Assembly: GCF_014200435.1 (NCBI RefSeq)
Contig: NZ_JACHBR010000001.1
Coordinates: 372,001 to 436,000 of the forward strand
Length of the DNA: 64,000 nucleotides
Reading direction: 5' to 3'
Origin: Sphaerisporangium krabiense
GTDB lineage: Bacteria; Actinomycetota; Actinomycetes; Streptosporangiales; Streptosporangiaceae
A program made the position numbers and the translations under genes. Numbering within the stretch: position 1 is the first letter of the stretch; the number at the start of each line of letters is the position of its first letter. The notes beneath the pieces were generated by a model, which did no database searches, had not been told where the DNA came from, and was given only the letters and a program-made list of their open reading frames with translations. Of the stretch, positions 52,646-60,865 are shown one piece after another.

Positions 52646-55009
52646 TCAGCGGTCGGAACCGTACCAAGGCGCTTGCTGGTCCACACCCGACCCGGACTGA
52701 TCTCTACCTGGACTTTCCTCGGGCCTTGCCGAACGGTCCGGGGCGTAGATGGCCGTGGGGTCGATGGCCTCGTCCTGCCGCGGCCGGGCCGGGCCGGGCG
52801 GCGGGCCGTCCAGCACGTCCGGCTGGTAGGTCTGCTGGTCGTAACGGACGGTCCGGTCCGCGGGCCGGTCCTCCCAGGACTGCCCGGCCTGGGAGTAGCC
52901 CTGGTCCTGCGGGGGCCGGTACTGCTCCGCCGGGGGACGCGGGTAACCGGGCGTGTCGGCGGGGTTCTGCGGGTGTCCGAGCGGGCCGCCGCCGTACCCG
53001 GCGGTGTAGTCCGGCACCCGGACCGGGTGCGTCCCGGTGTCGCCCGCGCCGGAGTACTCCCCCTGCTGCGCCGGGTCGCCCGACTGGGCCTGCTGGTAGC
53101 TCTGCGCCTGCTGGTACGCCTGCGCGAGCTGCTGCCGGCGCGCGTCCGCCGGCTCGGCGTACAGCGGGGACTGCTCGTGGCCGGCGTACCCGCCCTGGCC
53201 CTGCTGCTCCGTCCAGGTGGGCGCGCCCGCCTGCTGATGGGCGGGCCCCGCGTCCAGCGGGCTGGTCTGCGGCCCGGTCTGACCGTACGACGGAACGTCC
53301 AGCGGGCTGACCTGCGGCGCGGTCTGGCCGTAGGCGGGGTCGAGGGGGCTGACCTGCGGTCCGGTCTGACCGTACGGGGCGTCCAGCGGGCTCGCCTGCG
53401 GTCCGGTCTGGCCGTACGGAGCGTCCAGCGGGCTCGCCTGCGGCCCCGTCTGCCCGTACGCCGCGTCGAGAGGGCTCACCTGCGGTCCGGTCTGGCCGTA
53501 GGAGGGCGCGCCCGTCGTCTGCTGAGGAGCCTGGTCCCCGGCGGAGTGCTGCGGCATGGCCTGGCGCGCGCCGGTCGTGAACGCGTCCGCGTTGGCGAAG
53601 TCAGAACCCCCGGGAGCGGCGTAGGGAGAAGGCGCCGGGGGCGTGTGCGAGCCCTGCCCGTACGAGGGATCGGAGGTCTGCGGCGTGTACACCGACGCGG
53701 CGGGCTGCCCGAAGGCGCCCATTCCGTGCCCGGGCTGCGCGTCGGCCGGCGGCGCGGCCGAGGGGGGCGAGGAGTAGCTCTTCTCCTGCCGGACGGTCGG
53801 CGTGTGGATGTCGATCGGCTGCGAGTGCTGCCCCGCGTACGCCCCGGTCCCGGAGGCCGCCTCGCCCGCGGCGGCGTACGGCTGCGGCTCCCCCTGGCGG
53901 CCGTACGCCTGATCGCCCTGCGGGGCGTACGCCTGATCGCCCTGCCGGCCGTACTGCTGGTCGCCCTGCGGCGGGAACTGCCGCTGCTCGCCGGTGAAGC
54001 GAGGGTCGCCGTGGTACTGCGGCTCACCCTGCGGCGGGAAAGTCTGGTCGGGCGCGGGGGCGTAGGGCTGGTCGGGCGCGGGGGCGTACGGCTGGTCGCC
54101 GGACGGCGGGTTCTGCCGCGCGTACTGCTGCTGGTACGGATCCGGCGCGCCCTGCGCGGCGGCGTAGGTCTCGGCGGGGGCGCCGCCGTAGGGCTGCTGC
54201 GGGGCGTGCGAGGCGGGGGGAAGCGCGGGCAGCCCGGTGCCGGGCGCGCTCGCCGCGGTCTCCGCGGGCGCCTGGCCCGGCGGCGTGTGGACCGGAGGGA
54301 CGTGGCCCGGGTGCGGCCGGCCCGGAGGGACCTGGCCCGGGGGGACCGGAGCGCCGGGGGCCTGTCCACCGGGAGCCGGGGCGCCGGGAGGCGGGGGGAA
54401 TCCTCCGGCCGGGGCGTTCTGGGGCGCTCCGTAGGGCGGCTGGTCGGGACGCCCTCCGTACGGGCCGTTCTCGCCGGCCGGCGGGCCGAAGCCGCCGGGC
54501 TGCTCGGCGAATCCTCCGGGCGGGGGGCCGTAGGCGCCGGGGAAGCCGGCGGGCGCCTCACCGGGACGCGCGCCGTAGGCGCCGGCGCGGGGCCGGGCGG
54601 GCTGGAGCACCGAGAGGCCGTGGACCAGGCCCACGGCGACCAGGGCCAGGCAGGCCAGCCCGGTCAGCAGACGCTCGAGCGTGCCGGAGCCGCCGGTGAG
54701 CACGCCGATCAGGGTCACCAGTCCGAGCAGCGCCGTGAGCCCGAGCGCCGCGACGGCGACGAGGTTGACCAGGCGGGCGCGCGGGAGCGGGTCGCCGAAC
54801 CGGGTGACGAGGACGACCGCTCCGACGGCCAGCGCGACGTTGACCGGGGAGACCAGCGAGAGCAGGACCAGGGCGGACCGCAACCCGAAGGACAGTCCCT
54901 CAGCACCGATGATCAGGTTCCACGCGCCGGTCAGCACCTCCGCGCACACCACCGCGAGCATGATCCACGCCGCCGGCTCCCGTAGCCGTCCTGGCTCGAC
55001 TTTGACCAC
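52646..55009 (-). CDS. Membrane protein with long Pro/Gln/Gly/Tyr-rich repetitive C-terminal tail
   Basis: The 787-residue protein has four predicted transmembrane helices in its first 150 residues (WIMLAVVCAEVLTGAWNLII; LVSPVNVALAVGAVVLVTRF; LVNLVAVAALGLTALLGLVT; LLTGLACLALVAVGLVHGLS). A cytoplasmic or surface tail of over 600 residues follows, poor in large hydrophobic residues and rich in P, Q, G, Y, A. It includes six imperfect 14-residue repeats of the type YGQTGPQxSPLDxP. The GTG at 55009 is chosen because a GGGGGGT purine run lies 4-5 nt upstream; an upstream frame extension to 55054 lacks a ribosome site. I do not recognise a catalytic domain. It is divergent from fbiA. Such tails are typical of actinomycete proteins that may phase-separate or act in polar growth (inference). 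Confidence 0.8.
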   Translation of the reverse strand: MVKVEPGRLREPAAWIMLAVVCAEVLTGAWNLIIGAEGLSFGLRSALVLLSLVSPVNVALAVGAVVLVTRFGDPLPRARLVNLVAVAALGLTALLGLVTLIGVLTGGSGTLERLLTGLACLALVAVGLVHGLSVLQPARPRAGAYGARPGEAPAGFPGAYGPPPGGFAEQPGGFGPPAGENGPYGGRPDQPPYGAPQNAPAGGFPPPPGAPAPGGQAPGAPVPPGQVPPGRPHPGHVPPVHTPPGQAPAETAASAPGTGLPALPPASHAPQQPYGGAPAETYAAAQGAPDPYQQQYARQNPPSGDQPYAPAPDQPYAPAPDQTFPPQGEPQYHGDPRFTGEQRQFPPQGDQQYGRQGDQAYAPQGDQAYGRQGEPQPYAAAGEAASGTGAYAGQHSQPIDIHTPTVRQEKSYSSPPSAAPPADAQPGHGMGAFGQPAASVYTPQTSDPSYGQGSHTPPAPSPYAAPGGSDFANADAFTTGARQAMPQHSAGDQAPQQTTGAPSYGQTGPQVSPLDAAYGQTGPQASPLDAPYGQTGPQASPLDAPYGQTGPQVSPLDPAYGQTAPQVSPLDVPSYGQTGPQTSPLDAGPAHQQAGAPTWTEQQGQGGYAGHEQSPLYAEPADARRQQLAQAYQQAQSYQQAQSGDPAQQGEYSGAGDTGTHPVRVPDYTAGYGGGPLGHPQNPADTPGYPRPPAEQYRPPQDQGYSQAGQSWEDRPADRTVRYDQQTYQPDVLDGPPPGPARPRQDEAIDPTAIYAPDRSARPEESPGRDQSGSGVDQQAPWYGSDR
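53250..53510 (-). repeat. 42-bp tandem repeat encoding YGQTGPQxSPLDxP units
   Basis: Six imperfect 14-codon units in the Pro/Gln-rich protein have the consensus Tyr-Gly-Gln-Thr-Gly-Pro-Gln-x-Ser-Pro-Leu-Asp. They differ mostly at position 8 and at the unit junction, and two junctions carry one extra codon. Confidence 0.8.
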
Positions 55010-55223
55010 AACTACCCCCCAATGGGTCCATACGGCAGTCGCAGTTTCGCACATGCGCCCACTTTCAGGGCGCCAGACTCAACAACCTCACAAACCACAT
55101 AAGCCGCCGATCTCCGTCATTCACCCAGGTCATCGGGCGTCTGAGCTGCGATTACGCCCGGCTCGGCGGCCACCTCCCCAGCCCAACACGTGGCGAGAAG
55201 AAGGCAATGGAACACTTGACATC

Positions 55224-56150
55224 ATGCGCATCGTGTCCCTAGCCGGGGGAATCGGCGGCGCCCGCTTCCTCCGCGGCCTTCGCGCCGCGGCCCCCGACGC
55301 CGAGATCACCGTCATCGGCAACACCGGCGACGACATCACCCTCTTCGGCCTTCGCGTCTGCCCCGATCTCGACACCGTCATGTACACCCTCGGCGGTGGC
55401 ATCGACGAGGAACAAGGGTGGGGCCGGGCCGGCGAGAGCCACACCGTCAAGGCCGAGCTCGCCGCCTACGGCATGGAACCGCAGTGGTTCGGCCTCGGCG
55501 ACAAGGACTTCGCCACGCACATCGTGCGCACCCAGATGCTCGACGCCGGCTATCCCCTCTCGGCCGTCACCGAGGCCCTGTGCGCGCGCTGGCAGCCCGG
55601 CGTGCGGCTCATCCCCATGACCGACGACCGCGCCGAGACGCACGTCGTCATCGAGGACGAGCGGGGCAGGCGGGCCATCCACTTCCAGGAATGGTGGGTG
55701 CGGCTGCGCGCCTCCGTCCCGGCCCTGCAGATCGCCCTGGTCGGCGCCGAGCAGGCCAAGCCCGCGCCCGGCGTGATCGAGGCGATCGGCGCGGCCGACG
55801 TCGTGGTGCTCCCGCCGTCCAACCCGGTCGTCAGCATCGGGACGATCCTCCAGATCCCCGGTATCCGCGACGCGCTCGACGCGAAGACCGTGGTCGGCGT
55901 CTCCCCCATCATCGGCGGCGCCCCCGTCCGGGGCATGGCCGACGCCTGCCTCACCGCCATCGGCGTCGAGACCACCGCCCAGGCCGTGCTGGAGCTGTAC
56001 GGCGCGCGGCTGCTCGACGGGTGGCTCGTCGCCGAGGAGGACGCGGGCGTCCGGCTCGACGGCGTCCGCGTCCAGGCCAGGCCCCTGCTGATGAGCGACC
56101 TCGACGCCACCGCCGCGATCGCCCGCGCCGCGCTGGAGCTGGCCGGATGA
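55224..56150 (+). CDS. fbiA: Coenzyme F420 biosynthesis: phospho-lactate/PEP guanylyl-diphosphate transferase FbiA (CofD)
   Basis: FbiA transfers the phospholactyl (in actinobacteria, enolpyruvyl) phosphate moiety from the GPP-activated donor to the deazaflavin FO, giving dehydro-F420-0 or F420-0. The 308-residue protein starts [19 protein letters not shown]. It carries the nucleotide-binding [43 protein letters not shown] and [14 protein letters not shown] signatures of CofD. The ATG at 55224 gives the canonical N-terminus; the longer frame upstream is not similar to the family. Its stop overlaps the fbiB start (ATGA). Confidence 0.95.
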   Translation: MRIVSLAGGIGGARFLRGLRAAAPDAEITVIGNTGDDITLFGLRVCPDLDTVMYTLGGGIDEEQGWGRAGESHTVKAELAAYGMEPQWFGLGDKDFATHIVRTQMLDAGYPLSAVTEALCARWQPGVRLIPMTDDRAETHVVIEDERGRRAIHFQEWWVRLRASVPALQIALVGAEQAKPAPGVIEAIGAADVVVLPPSNPVVSIGTILQIPGIRDALDAKTVVGVSPIIGGAPVRGMADACLTAIGVETTAQAVLELYGARLLDGWLVAEEDAGVRLDGVRVQARPLLMSDLDATAAIARAALELAG

Positions 56151-57418
56151 GCGCGGTCACGATACACGCGGTGCCGGGGCTGCCCGAGGTGCGCCCCGGC
56201 GACGACATCGCCGCCCTCATCGCCCGCGCCGCCCCCGACCTCGCCGACGGCGACATCCTCGTCGTCACCTCCAAGATCGTGAGCAAGGCCGAGGGCCGCG
56301 TGCGGCGCGACGACGACCGCACCCGGGCCATCGCCGAGGAGACCGAGCGCGTCGTCGCCCGGCGCGGTGACACCGTCATCGCGCAGACCCGGCACGGCTT
56401 CGTCATGGCCGCCGCCGGCGTCGACGCCTCCAACACCGAGCCCGGCACCGTACTGCTGCTGCCCGCCGACCCCGACGCCTCGGCCCGCCGCGTCCGCGCG
56501 GGGCTCGCCGCCAAGGTCGGCGTGATCCTCTCCGACACCTTCGGCCGGCCCTGGCGCAACGGCCTCACCGACGTGGCCATCGGCGCGGCGGGCGTGCGCC
56601 CCTTCGCCGACTTCCGCGGCACGTCCGACGCCTACGGCAACCCCCTCGTCGCCACGATCACCGCGCTCGTCGACGAGATCGCCGCCGCGGCCGAGCTGGT
56701 GAAGGGCAAGCTCGACGGCGTTCCTGTGGCGATCGTCCGCGGCCTGTCCCACCTGGTCACCGACGAGGACGGCCCCGGCGTCCGCCCCCTCGTCCGCCCC
56801 GCCGACGAGGACATGTTCCGGTACGGCTCCGCCGACGTGCTCTTCGCGCGGCGCACGATCCGCGAGTTCTCCGCCGAGCCCGTCGACCCCGCGGCGGTGA
56901 CCCGCGCCGTACGCGCCGCCATCAGCGCGCCCGCCCCGCACCACACCACTCCGTGGCGGTTCGTGCTGCTGGAGACCGCCTCCACGCGCGAGAAGCTCCT
57001 CGACGCCATGCTCGCCGCCTGGGTGCGTGACCTGCGCGCCACCGGCTTCACCGAGGAGTCCATCGCCCGCCGGGTACGACGCGGCGACGTCCTGCGCCGC
57101 GCCCCCTACCTGGCCGTTCCCTGCCTGGTCATGGACGGCTCCCACACCTACCCCGACGACCGCCGCAACGCGGCCGAACGCGAGATGTTCGTCGTCGCCA
57201 CGGGCGCCGGAGTCCAGAACTTCCTCGTCCACCTCGCCGTCGAGGGCCTCGGCTCCGCCTGGGTCTCCTCCACGATGTTCTGCCGCGACGTGGTCAGAGA
57301 GGTCCTCGACCTCCCGGAAACCTGGGACCCCATGGGCACGGTGGCCATCGGCCACCCCTCGGCCCCGCCCCCCGACCGCCCCCCACGCGACCCCGCCGAC
57401 TTCATCGTCACCCGCTGA
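56147..57418 (+). CDS. fbiB: Coenzyme F420:gamma-glutamyl ligase/dehydro-F420 reductase FbiB
   Basis: This 423-residue fusion has an N-terminal CofE ligase domain (about 1-245; [39 protein letters not shown]) that adds glutamates to F420-0. A C-terminal nitroreductase-like FMN domain follows (about 250-423; [32 protein letters not shown]), which in mycobacteria reduces dehydro-F420-0. It is translationally coupled to fbiA. Its 3' end overlaps the convergent methyltransferase gene by 11 bp, leaving no room for a terminator. Confidence 0.95.
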   Translation: MSAVTIHAVPGLPEVRPGDDIAALIARAAPDLADGDILVVTSKIVSKAEGRVRRDDDRTRAIAEETERVVARRGDTVIAQTRHGFVMAAAGVDASNTEPGTVLLLPADPDASARRVRAGLAAKVGVILSDTFGRPWRNGLTDVAIGAAGVRPFADFRGTSDAYGNPLVATITALVDEIAAAAELVKGKLDGVPVAIVRGLSHLVTDEDGPGVRPLVRPADEDMFRYGSADVLFARRTIREFSAEPVDPAAVTRAVRAAISAPAPHHTTPWRFVLLETASTREKLLDAMLAAWVRDLRATGFTEESIARRVRRGDVLRRAPYLAVPCLVMDGSHTYPDDRRNAAEREMFVVATGAGVQNFLVHLAVEGLGSAWVSSTMFCRDVVREVLDLPETWDPMGTVAIGHPSAPPPDRPPRDPADFIVTR

Positions 57419-58121
57419 CCGCCGCCCGGCGAGGGACGCCCCCCGCCGGCCTCCTGCAGACGTACACCACCCCGGGAGGGACGTTGCGCCACACCGGGCC
57501 GGTGGCCAGCACCTCGTCGAAGGCCGCCCTGAGCCGGGCGCGGAAGGCCCGCGCGCCCGCCAGGGGCATCGCGGGCAGATAGTTCACCGTGGTGAAGGCC
57601 CCGCCCGGGGCGAGCACCCGCCCGATCTCGGCGAGCATCCGGGCCTGGCGCTCGCCGGGGAACAGCGACCAGGGCAGCGTGCTCACCACGGCGTCGGCCC
57701 GGCCCGCCCCGGCGGCCTCCAGCAGCGCGCCGAGATCGGCGGCGTCCCCGTGGATCACCTCCAGCCACGGCCTGACCCGGCGCAGGTGCGCCACCATCGA
57801 CGGGTCGATCTCGATCGCGATGTGCCGCCCGCCGGGCGCCATCCTGGCGCGGACGCCCTCGCTGACCGGCCCGGTGCCGGGGCCGAGTTCGACCACGACC
57901 GGCGTTCCCATGGCCGGGACCACCGTGGTGAGGGCCCGCGCCAGGACGGCCGAGCTCGGGGCCACGGCCCCCACCACTCCCCACCGCCGCAGCGCCACTT
58001 TCATGAAGGCCCGCAGGTCCGAGGCCCCCTCGGGGGCACCGGCCGGTCTGAGCCGGACTGTTCCACTCATGAGCGGCAATGAGATCGCCGCGGCGCCCTC
58101 GGGCGCAGGGCGAGGGGACAT
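57408..58121 (-). CDS. Class I SAM-dependent methyltransferase, phospholipid N-methyltransferase-like
   Basis: The 237-residue protein has SAM motif I ([16 protein letters not shown]), an acidic motif II residue in [12 protein letters not shown] and motif IV-like [14 protein letters not shown]. Together with the region [18 protein letters not shown] this resembles the PmtA-type group that methylates phosphatidylethanolamine or related lipids. The substrate is unproven. The ATG at 58121 is preferred because a GGCCCTACCG box lies 7-8 nt upstream, mirrored before the divergent kinase gene; the ATG at 58070 is an alternative. Confidence 0.8.
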   Translation of the reverse strand: MSPRPAPEGAAAISLPLMSGTVRLRPAGAPEGASDLRAFMKVALRRWGVVGAVAPSSAVLARALTTVVPAMGTPVVVELGPGTGPVSEGVRARMAPGGRHIAIEIDPSMVAHLRRVRPWLEVIHGDAADLGALLEAAGAGRADAVVSTLPWSLFPGERQARMLAEIGRVLAPGGAFTTVNYLPAMPLAGARAFRARLRAAFDEVLATGPVWRNVPPGVVYVCRRPAGGVPRRAAVSG

Positions 58122-58129
58122 AGTCTTCC

Positions 58130-58198
58130 CGGTAGGGCCAGGCATACCCCCGGGGTGGGCCTGGCCGCCTTGGAGGGCCGGCCGGCCAGGCCCTACCG
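58130..58198. promoter_or_regulatory. Symmetric divergent promoters sharing a GGCCCTACCG box
   Basis: CGGTAGGGCC (58130-58139) and its exact complement GGCCCTACCG (58189-58198) face outward in the 85-bp gap. Each box ends 8 nt before a start codon (ATG at 58121, GTG at 58207). The TACCGG/TACCGT core sits where a -10 box of a leaderless transcript would be. Confidence 0.5.
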
Positions 58199-58206
58199 TC
58201 GTTCGG

Positions 58207-59475
58207 GTGCGACCCCGCCAAGCCTGGCGCGCCCTCACCAGGCGCGACCTGATCGTCTCCGCCCTGCCATGGCGCGCGATGGCCTACCTGCTGTCCGGCA
58301 TCGGCGTCGGCATCGTCGTGCTGGTGCTCTTCCTGGCCTCTCTCGCCGTCGGCGCCGCCCTGACGCTGGTGCTGATCGGCATCGCGCTCGTGCCGGCCAT
58401 CGCACTCGGCGGCGCGCCGGTCGCCGCGCTGGAACGCCTGCGGCTGCGTCTCGTCGACGGTGAGAGGATCCGAAGCCCGCACCGCAAGCCCGAGCGGCCC
58501 GGCCTGCGCGCCTGGGTGGAGTGGCGTTTCAAGGAGCCCGCCACCTGGCGCGAGCTGGGCTACACGGCGTTGCTGATCGCCGTGCTCTGGCCGGCCGAGG
58601 CGCTGGTGGTCGTCTACTGCCTGGTGCTGCCGCTCATGATGATCTACACGCCGTTCGGCTTCAGCGAGATCGGCGAGATCAACCTGCTCAAGCTATGGCT
58701 GGTGGACAGCCTCCCGGAGGCGCTCCTGGTCGGCGTGCTCGGCGTGCTCGCGCTCACCTTGGCGGTCTACCCTCTGACGGCGGTGGCGTTCGGCCACGCC
58801 ATGCTGGCCCGGCTGCTGCTGGCTCCGCGCGGCGACGAGCAGGGCGAACGGCTGGCCGAGCTGACCCGCTCCCGCACCCGGCTGCTCGCGGCCTTCGAGT
58901 CCGAGCGGCGCCGCATCGAACGCGACCTGCACGACGGCGCCCAGCAGCGGCTGGTCTCCCTCACCATGACGCTCGGCCTGGCCAGGATGATCCGCGGCGA
59001 GGAGGCGGCCGAACTGGTCGCCCAGGCGCACGAGCAGGCCAAGCTCGCGCTCGCCGAGATCCGGGACCTGATCAGAGGCATCCATCCGCGCATCCTCGCC
59101 GATCGCGGCCTGCCCGCGGCCGTGGCCGACGTCGCCGACCGCTCCCCGGTCCCGGTGGAAGGCTCCATCGACTGCCCCCGGCTCCCCGAGGCGATCGAGT
59201 CGGTCGCCTACTTCGTGGTGTGCGAGGCCCTGGCCAACGTCGCCAAGCACAGCGGCGCCGCATCCGTCTCGATCGACGGGCGGATCGAGGACGGGCGCCT
59301 CGTCGTCGAGGTCAGGGACGACGGTGTGGGCGGCGCCGACGCGGGTGCGGGCACCGGACTCGCGGGCCTGGCCGACCGCGTCTCGGTGGTCGACGGCAGA
59401 CTGATGCTGTCCAGCCCGGCCGGCGGCCCGACCCTGCTGCGCGTGGAGATCCCGTGTACGACGGTCGCGGCCTGA
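58207..59475 (+). CDS. Sensor histidine kinase of the NarL/DesK type with sensor (DUF) membrane domain
   Basis: The 422-residue protein has an N-terminal membrane module of about four helices (LLSGIGVGIVVLVLFLASLA; ELGYTALLIAVLWPAEALVV; further helices to about 205). A HisKA_3 dimerisation domain follows with His242 (ERDLHDGAQQRLVSL), then a HATPase domain (N box VVCEALANVAKHSGA; G box DDGVGGADAGAGTGLAGL). The GTG start has no ribosome site, but TACCGT lies 7 nt upstream. The cognate regulator follows after about 22 bp, forming a two-component system. The signal is unknown. Confidence 0.88.
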   Translation: MRPRQAWRALTRRDLIVSALPWRAMAYLLSGIGVGIVVLVLFLASLAVGAALTLVLIGIALVPAIALGGAPVAALERLRLRLVDGERIRSPHRKPERPGLRAWVEWRFKEPATWRELGYTALLIAVLWPAEALVVVYCLVLPLMMIYTPFGFSEIGEINLLKLWLVDSLPEALLVGVLGVLALTLAVYPLTAVAFGHAMLARLLLAPRGDEQGERLAELTRSRTRLLAAFESERRRIERDLHDGAQQRLVSLTMTLGLARMIRGEEAAELVAQAHEQAKLALAEIRDLIRGIHPRILADRGLPAAVADVADRSPVPVEGSIDCPRLPEAIESVAYFVVCEALANVAKHSGAASVSIDGRIEDGRLVVEVRDDGVGGADAGAGTGLAGLADRVSVVDGRLMLSSPAGGPTLLRVEIPCTTVAA

Positions 59476-59497
59476 CGTCGCCATGAACGGAGACCGT

Positions 59498-60157
59498 GTG
59501 AGTGACGATCGCGGCCTGACCGTCGTCATCGCCGAGGACGGCGTCCTGCTGCGCGAGGGGCTGTCCGGGCTGCTGGCCCGGTTCGGCCACCGGGTGGTGG
59601 CGTCCGTGGGGGACGCCGACGCCCTGGTCGCCGCCGTCGCCGAGCACGCTCCCGACATCGTGGTCACCGACGTGCGCATGCCACCCGGCTACTCCGAGGA
59701 GGGCCTGCGCGCCGCCGTCGCGCTGCGCACCGCCGACCCCGAGCTCGCCGTGCTCGTCCTCAGCCAGTACGTCGAGCAGACCTACGCCTCCGAGCTCCTG
59801 GACACCGGGGACGGCACCGGGGTCGGCTACCTGCTGAAAGACCGCGTCGGCGACGTGGCGGAGTTCATCGACGCCCTGCGCACGGTCGCCGCGGGCGGCA
59901 CCGTGGTGGACCCCGAGGTGGTCAGGCAGTTGCTGCGCCGCCGCCGCGACCCGCTGGCGCGTCTCAGCCCGAGGGAGGGCGAGGTGCTCGCCCTCATGGC
60001 GGAAGGCAGATCGAACGCGGCGATCGCGCGGGCGCTCGTGGTGTCGGAGGCGGCCGTCGGCAAGCACGTCGGCAACATCCTCACCAAGCTCGACCTCCCT
60101 CCCGACGAGGACCACCACCGCCGCGTCCTCGCCGTCGTCGCCTACCTCCGCGGCTGA
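59498..60157 (+). CDS. LuxR-type response regulator of the adjacent two-component system
   Basis: The 219-residue protein has a receiver domain (about 8-135) with phospho-acceptor Asp58 (DIVVTDVRMPPGY), Lys in VGYLLKDRVGD, and a C-terminal LuxR helix-turn-helix (about 150-215; LSPREGEVLALMAEGRSNAAIA). The GTG at 59498 is preferred because GGAG lies 5 nt upstream; the in-frame ATG at 59483 would add five residues. It is downstream of the kinase gene and converges on the acetyltransferase with a 2-bp gap, so no terminator separates them. Confidence 0.9.
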   Translation: MSDDRGLTVVIAEDGVLLREGLSGLLARFGHRVVASVGDADALVAAVAEHAPDIVVTDVRMPPGYSEEGLRAAVALRTADPELAVLVLSQYVEQTYASELLDTGDGTGVGYLLKDRVGDVAEFIDALRTVAAGGTVVDPEVVRQLLRRRRDPLARLSPREGEVLALMAEGRSNAAIARALVVSEAAVGKHVGNILTKLDLPPDEDHHRRVLAVVAYLRG

Positions 60158-60159
60158 CC

Positions 60160-60738
60160 TCACCGCCCGCCCGGCGATTCCTCCGGGGGATTCCACTCAC
60201 GCCGGAGCATCGCGTAGACCAGTTCGTCGCTCCACTCGCCCTTGAACAGCTCGTTCTCCACGAGGTGGGCCTCCCGTCGCATGCCGAGACGCTCCAGCAG
60301 CCTGGCAGAAGGAGTGTTGCGCGCCTCGCAGCGGCCGTAGATCCGGTGCAGGCCGAGATCCTCGAAGCCCAGGCGCAGGATCTCCCGGGACGCCTCGGTG
60401 GCCAGCCCGCGACCGTGGTGGTCGGGGTGGAAGACGAAACCGATCTCGCCCTGACGATGCTCGGCACTCCGCCAGAACAGGGTGAGATCGCCGATCAGCA
60501 CCCCCGTCTCCCGCAGCTCGGCGGCGATGTTCAACGTGTCACCGCCCTCACGCAGCTGCGCCCAGCCGATCTTGTTCTCCAGGGCCGCTCTGGTCTCGTC
60601 GCGTGTGCGCGCGTCCCAGTAGAGGAACCGGGCGACGTCGGGGCGCGAGTGGAACGCGTACAAAGCCTCAAGGTCGTCCATGGTGAAGGGACGAAGCGAC
60701 AGCCGCGCGGTTTCGATGGGATATGAAGGCTTCAGCAC
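60160..60738 (-). CDS. GNAT-family N-acetyltransferase, RimJ/RimL type
   Basis: The 192-residue protein begins with ETARLSLRPFTMDDLEALYAFH, typical of the RimJ/RimL branch. It carries the acetyl-CoA loop HPDHHGRGLATEASREILRLGFEDLGLHRIYGRC and a C-terminal ARLLERLGMRREAHLVENELFKG. The acceptor (ribosomal protein N-terminus, antibiotic or other amine) cannot be told from sequence. It lies downstream of fbiC on the same strand, after a terminator hairpin. Confidence 0.85.
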   Translation of the reverse strand: MLKPSYPIETARLSLRPFTMDDLEALYAFHSRPDVARFLYWDARTRDETRAALENKIGWAQLREGGDTLNIAAELRETGVLIGDLTLFWRSAEHRQGEIGFVFHPDHHGRGLATEASREILRLGFEDLGLHRIYGRCEARNTPSARLLERLGMRREAHLVENELFKGEWSDELVYAMLRREWNPPEESPGGR

Positions 60739-60801
60739 CCGACGAGCCTATTCACCCCCCGGCTCACGTGCCTCGGGATATATCTCGCGCCGCACCGAGA
60801 G

Positions 60802-60829
60802 CACGGTCCGGGTGGCGGCCCGGACCGTG
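60802..60829 (-). terminator. Terminator after fbiC
   Basis: An 11-bp perfect inverted repeat (60802-60812 with 60819-60829, 6-nt loop) lies between the fbiC stop (60866) and the acetyltransferase start (60738). Confidence 0.7.
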
Positions 60830-60865
60830 GGACGCCTGACCGTGGGGCGCCTCGTCTCGGGTGGT

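Noticed and set aside
55216-55221. TTGACA just before fbiA read as a -35 box
   Set aside because: It is 2 nt from the start codon, so it cannot be the -35 element of fbiA. No spaced -10 box follows.
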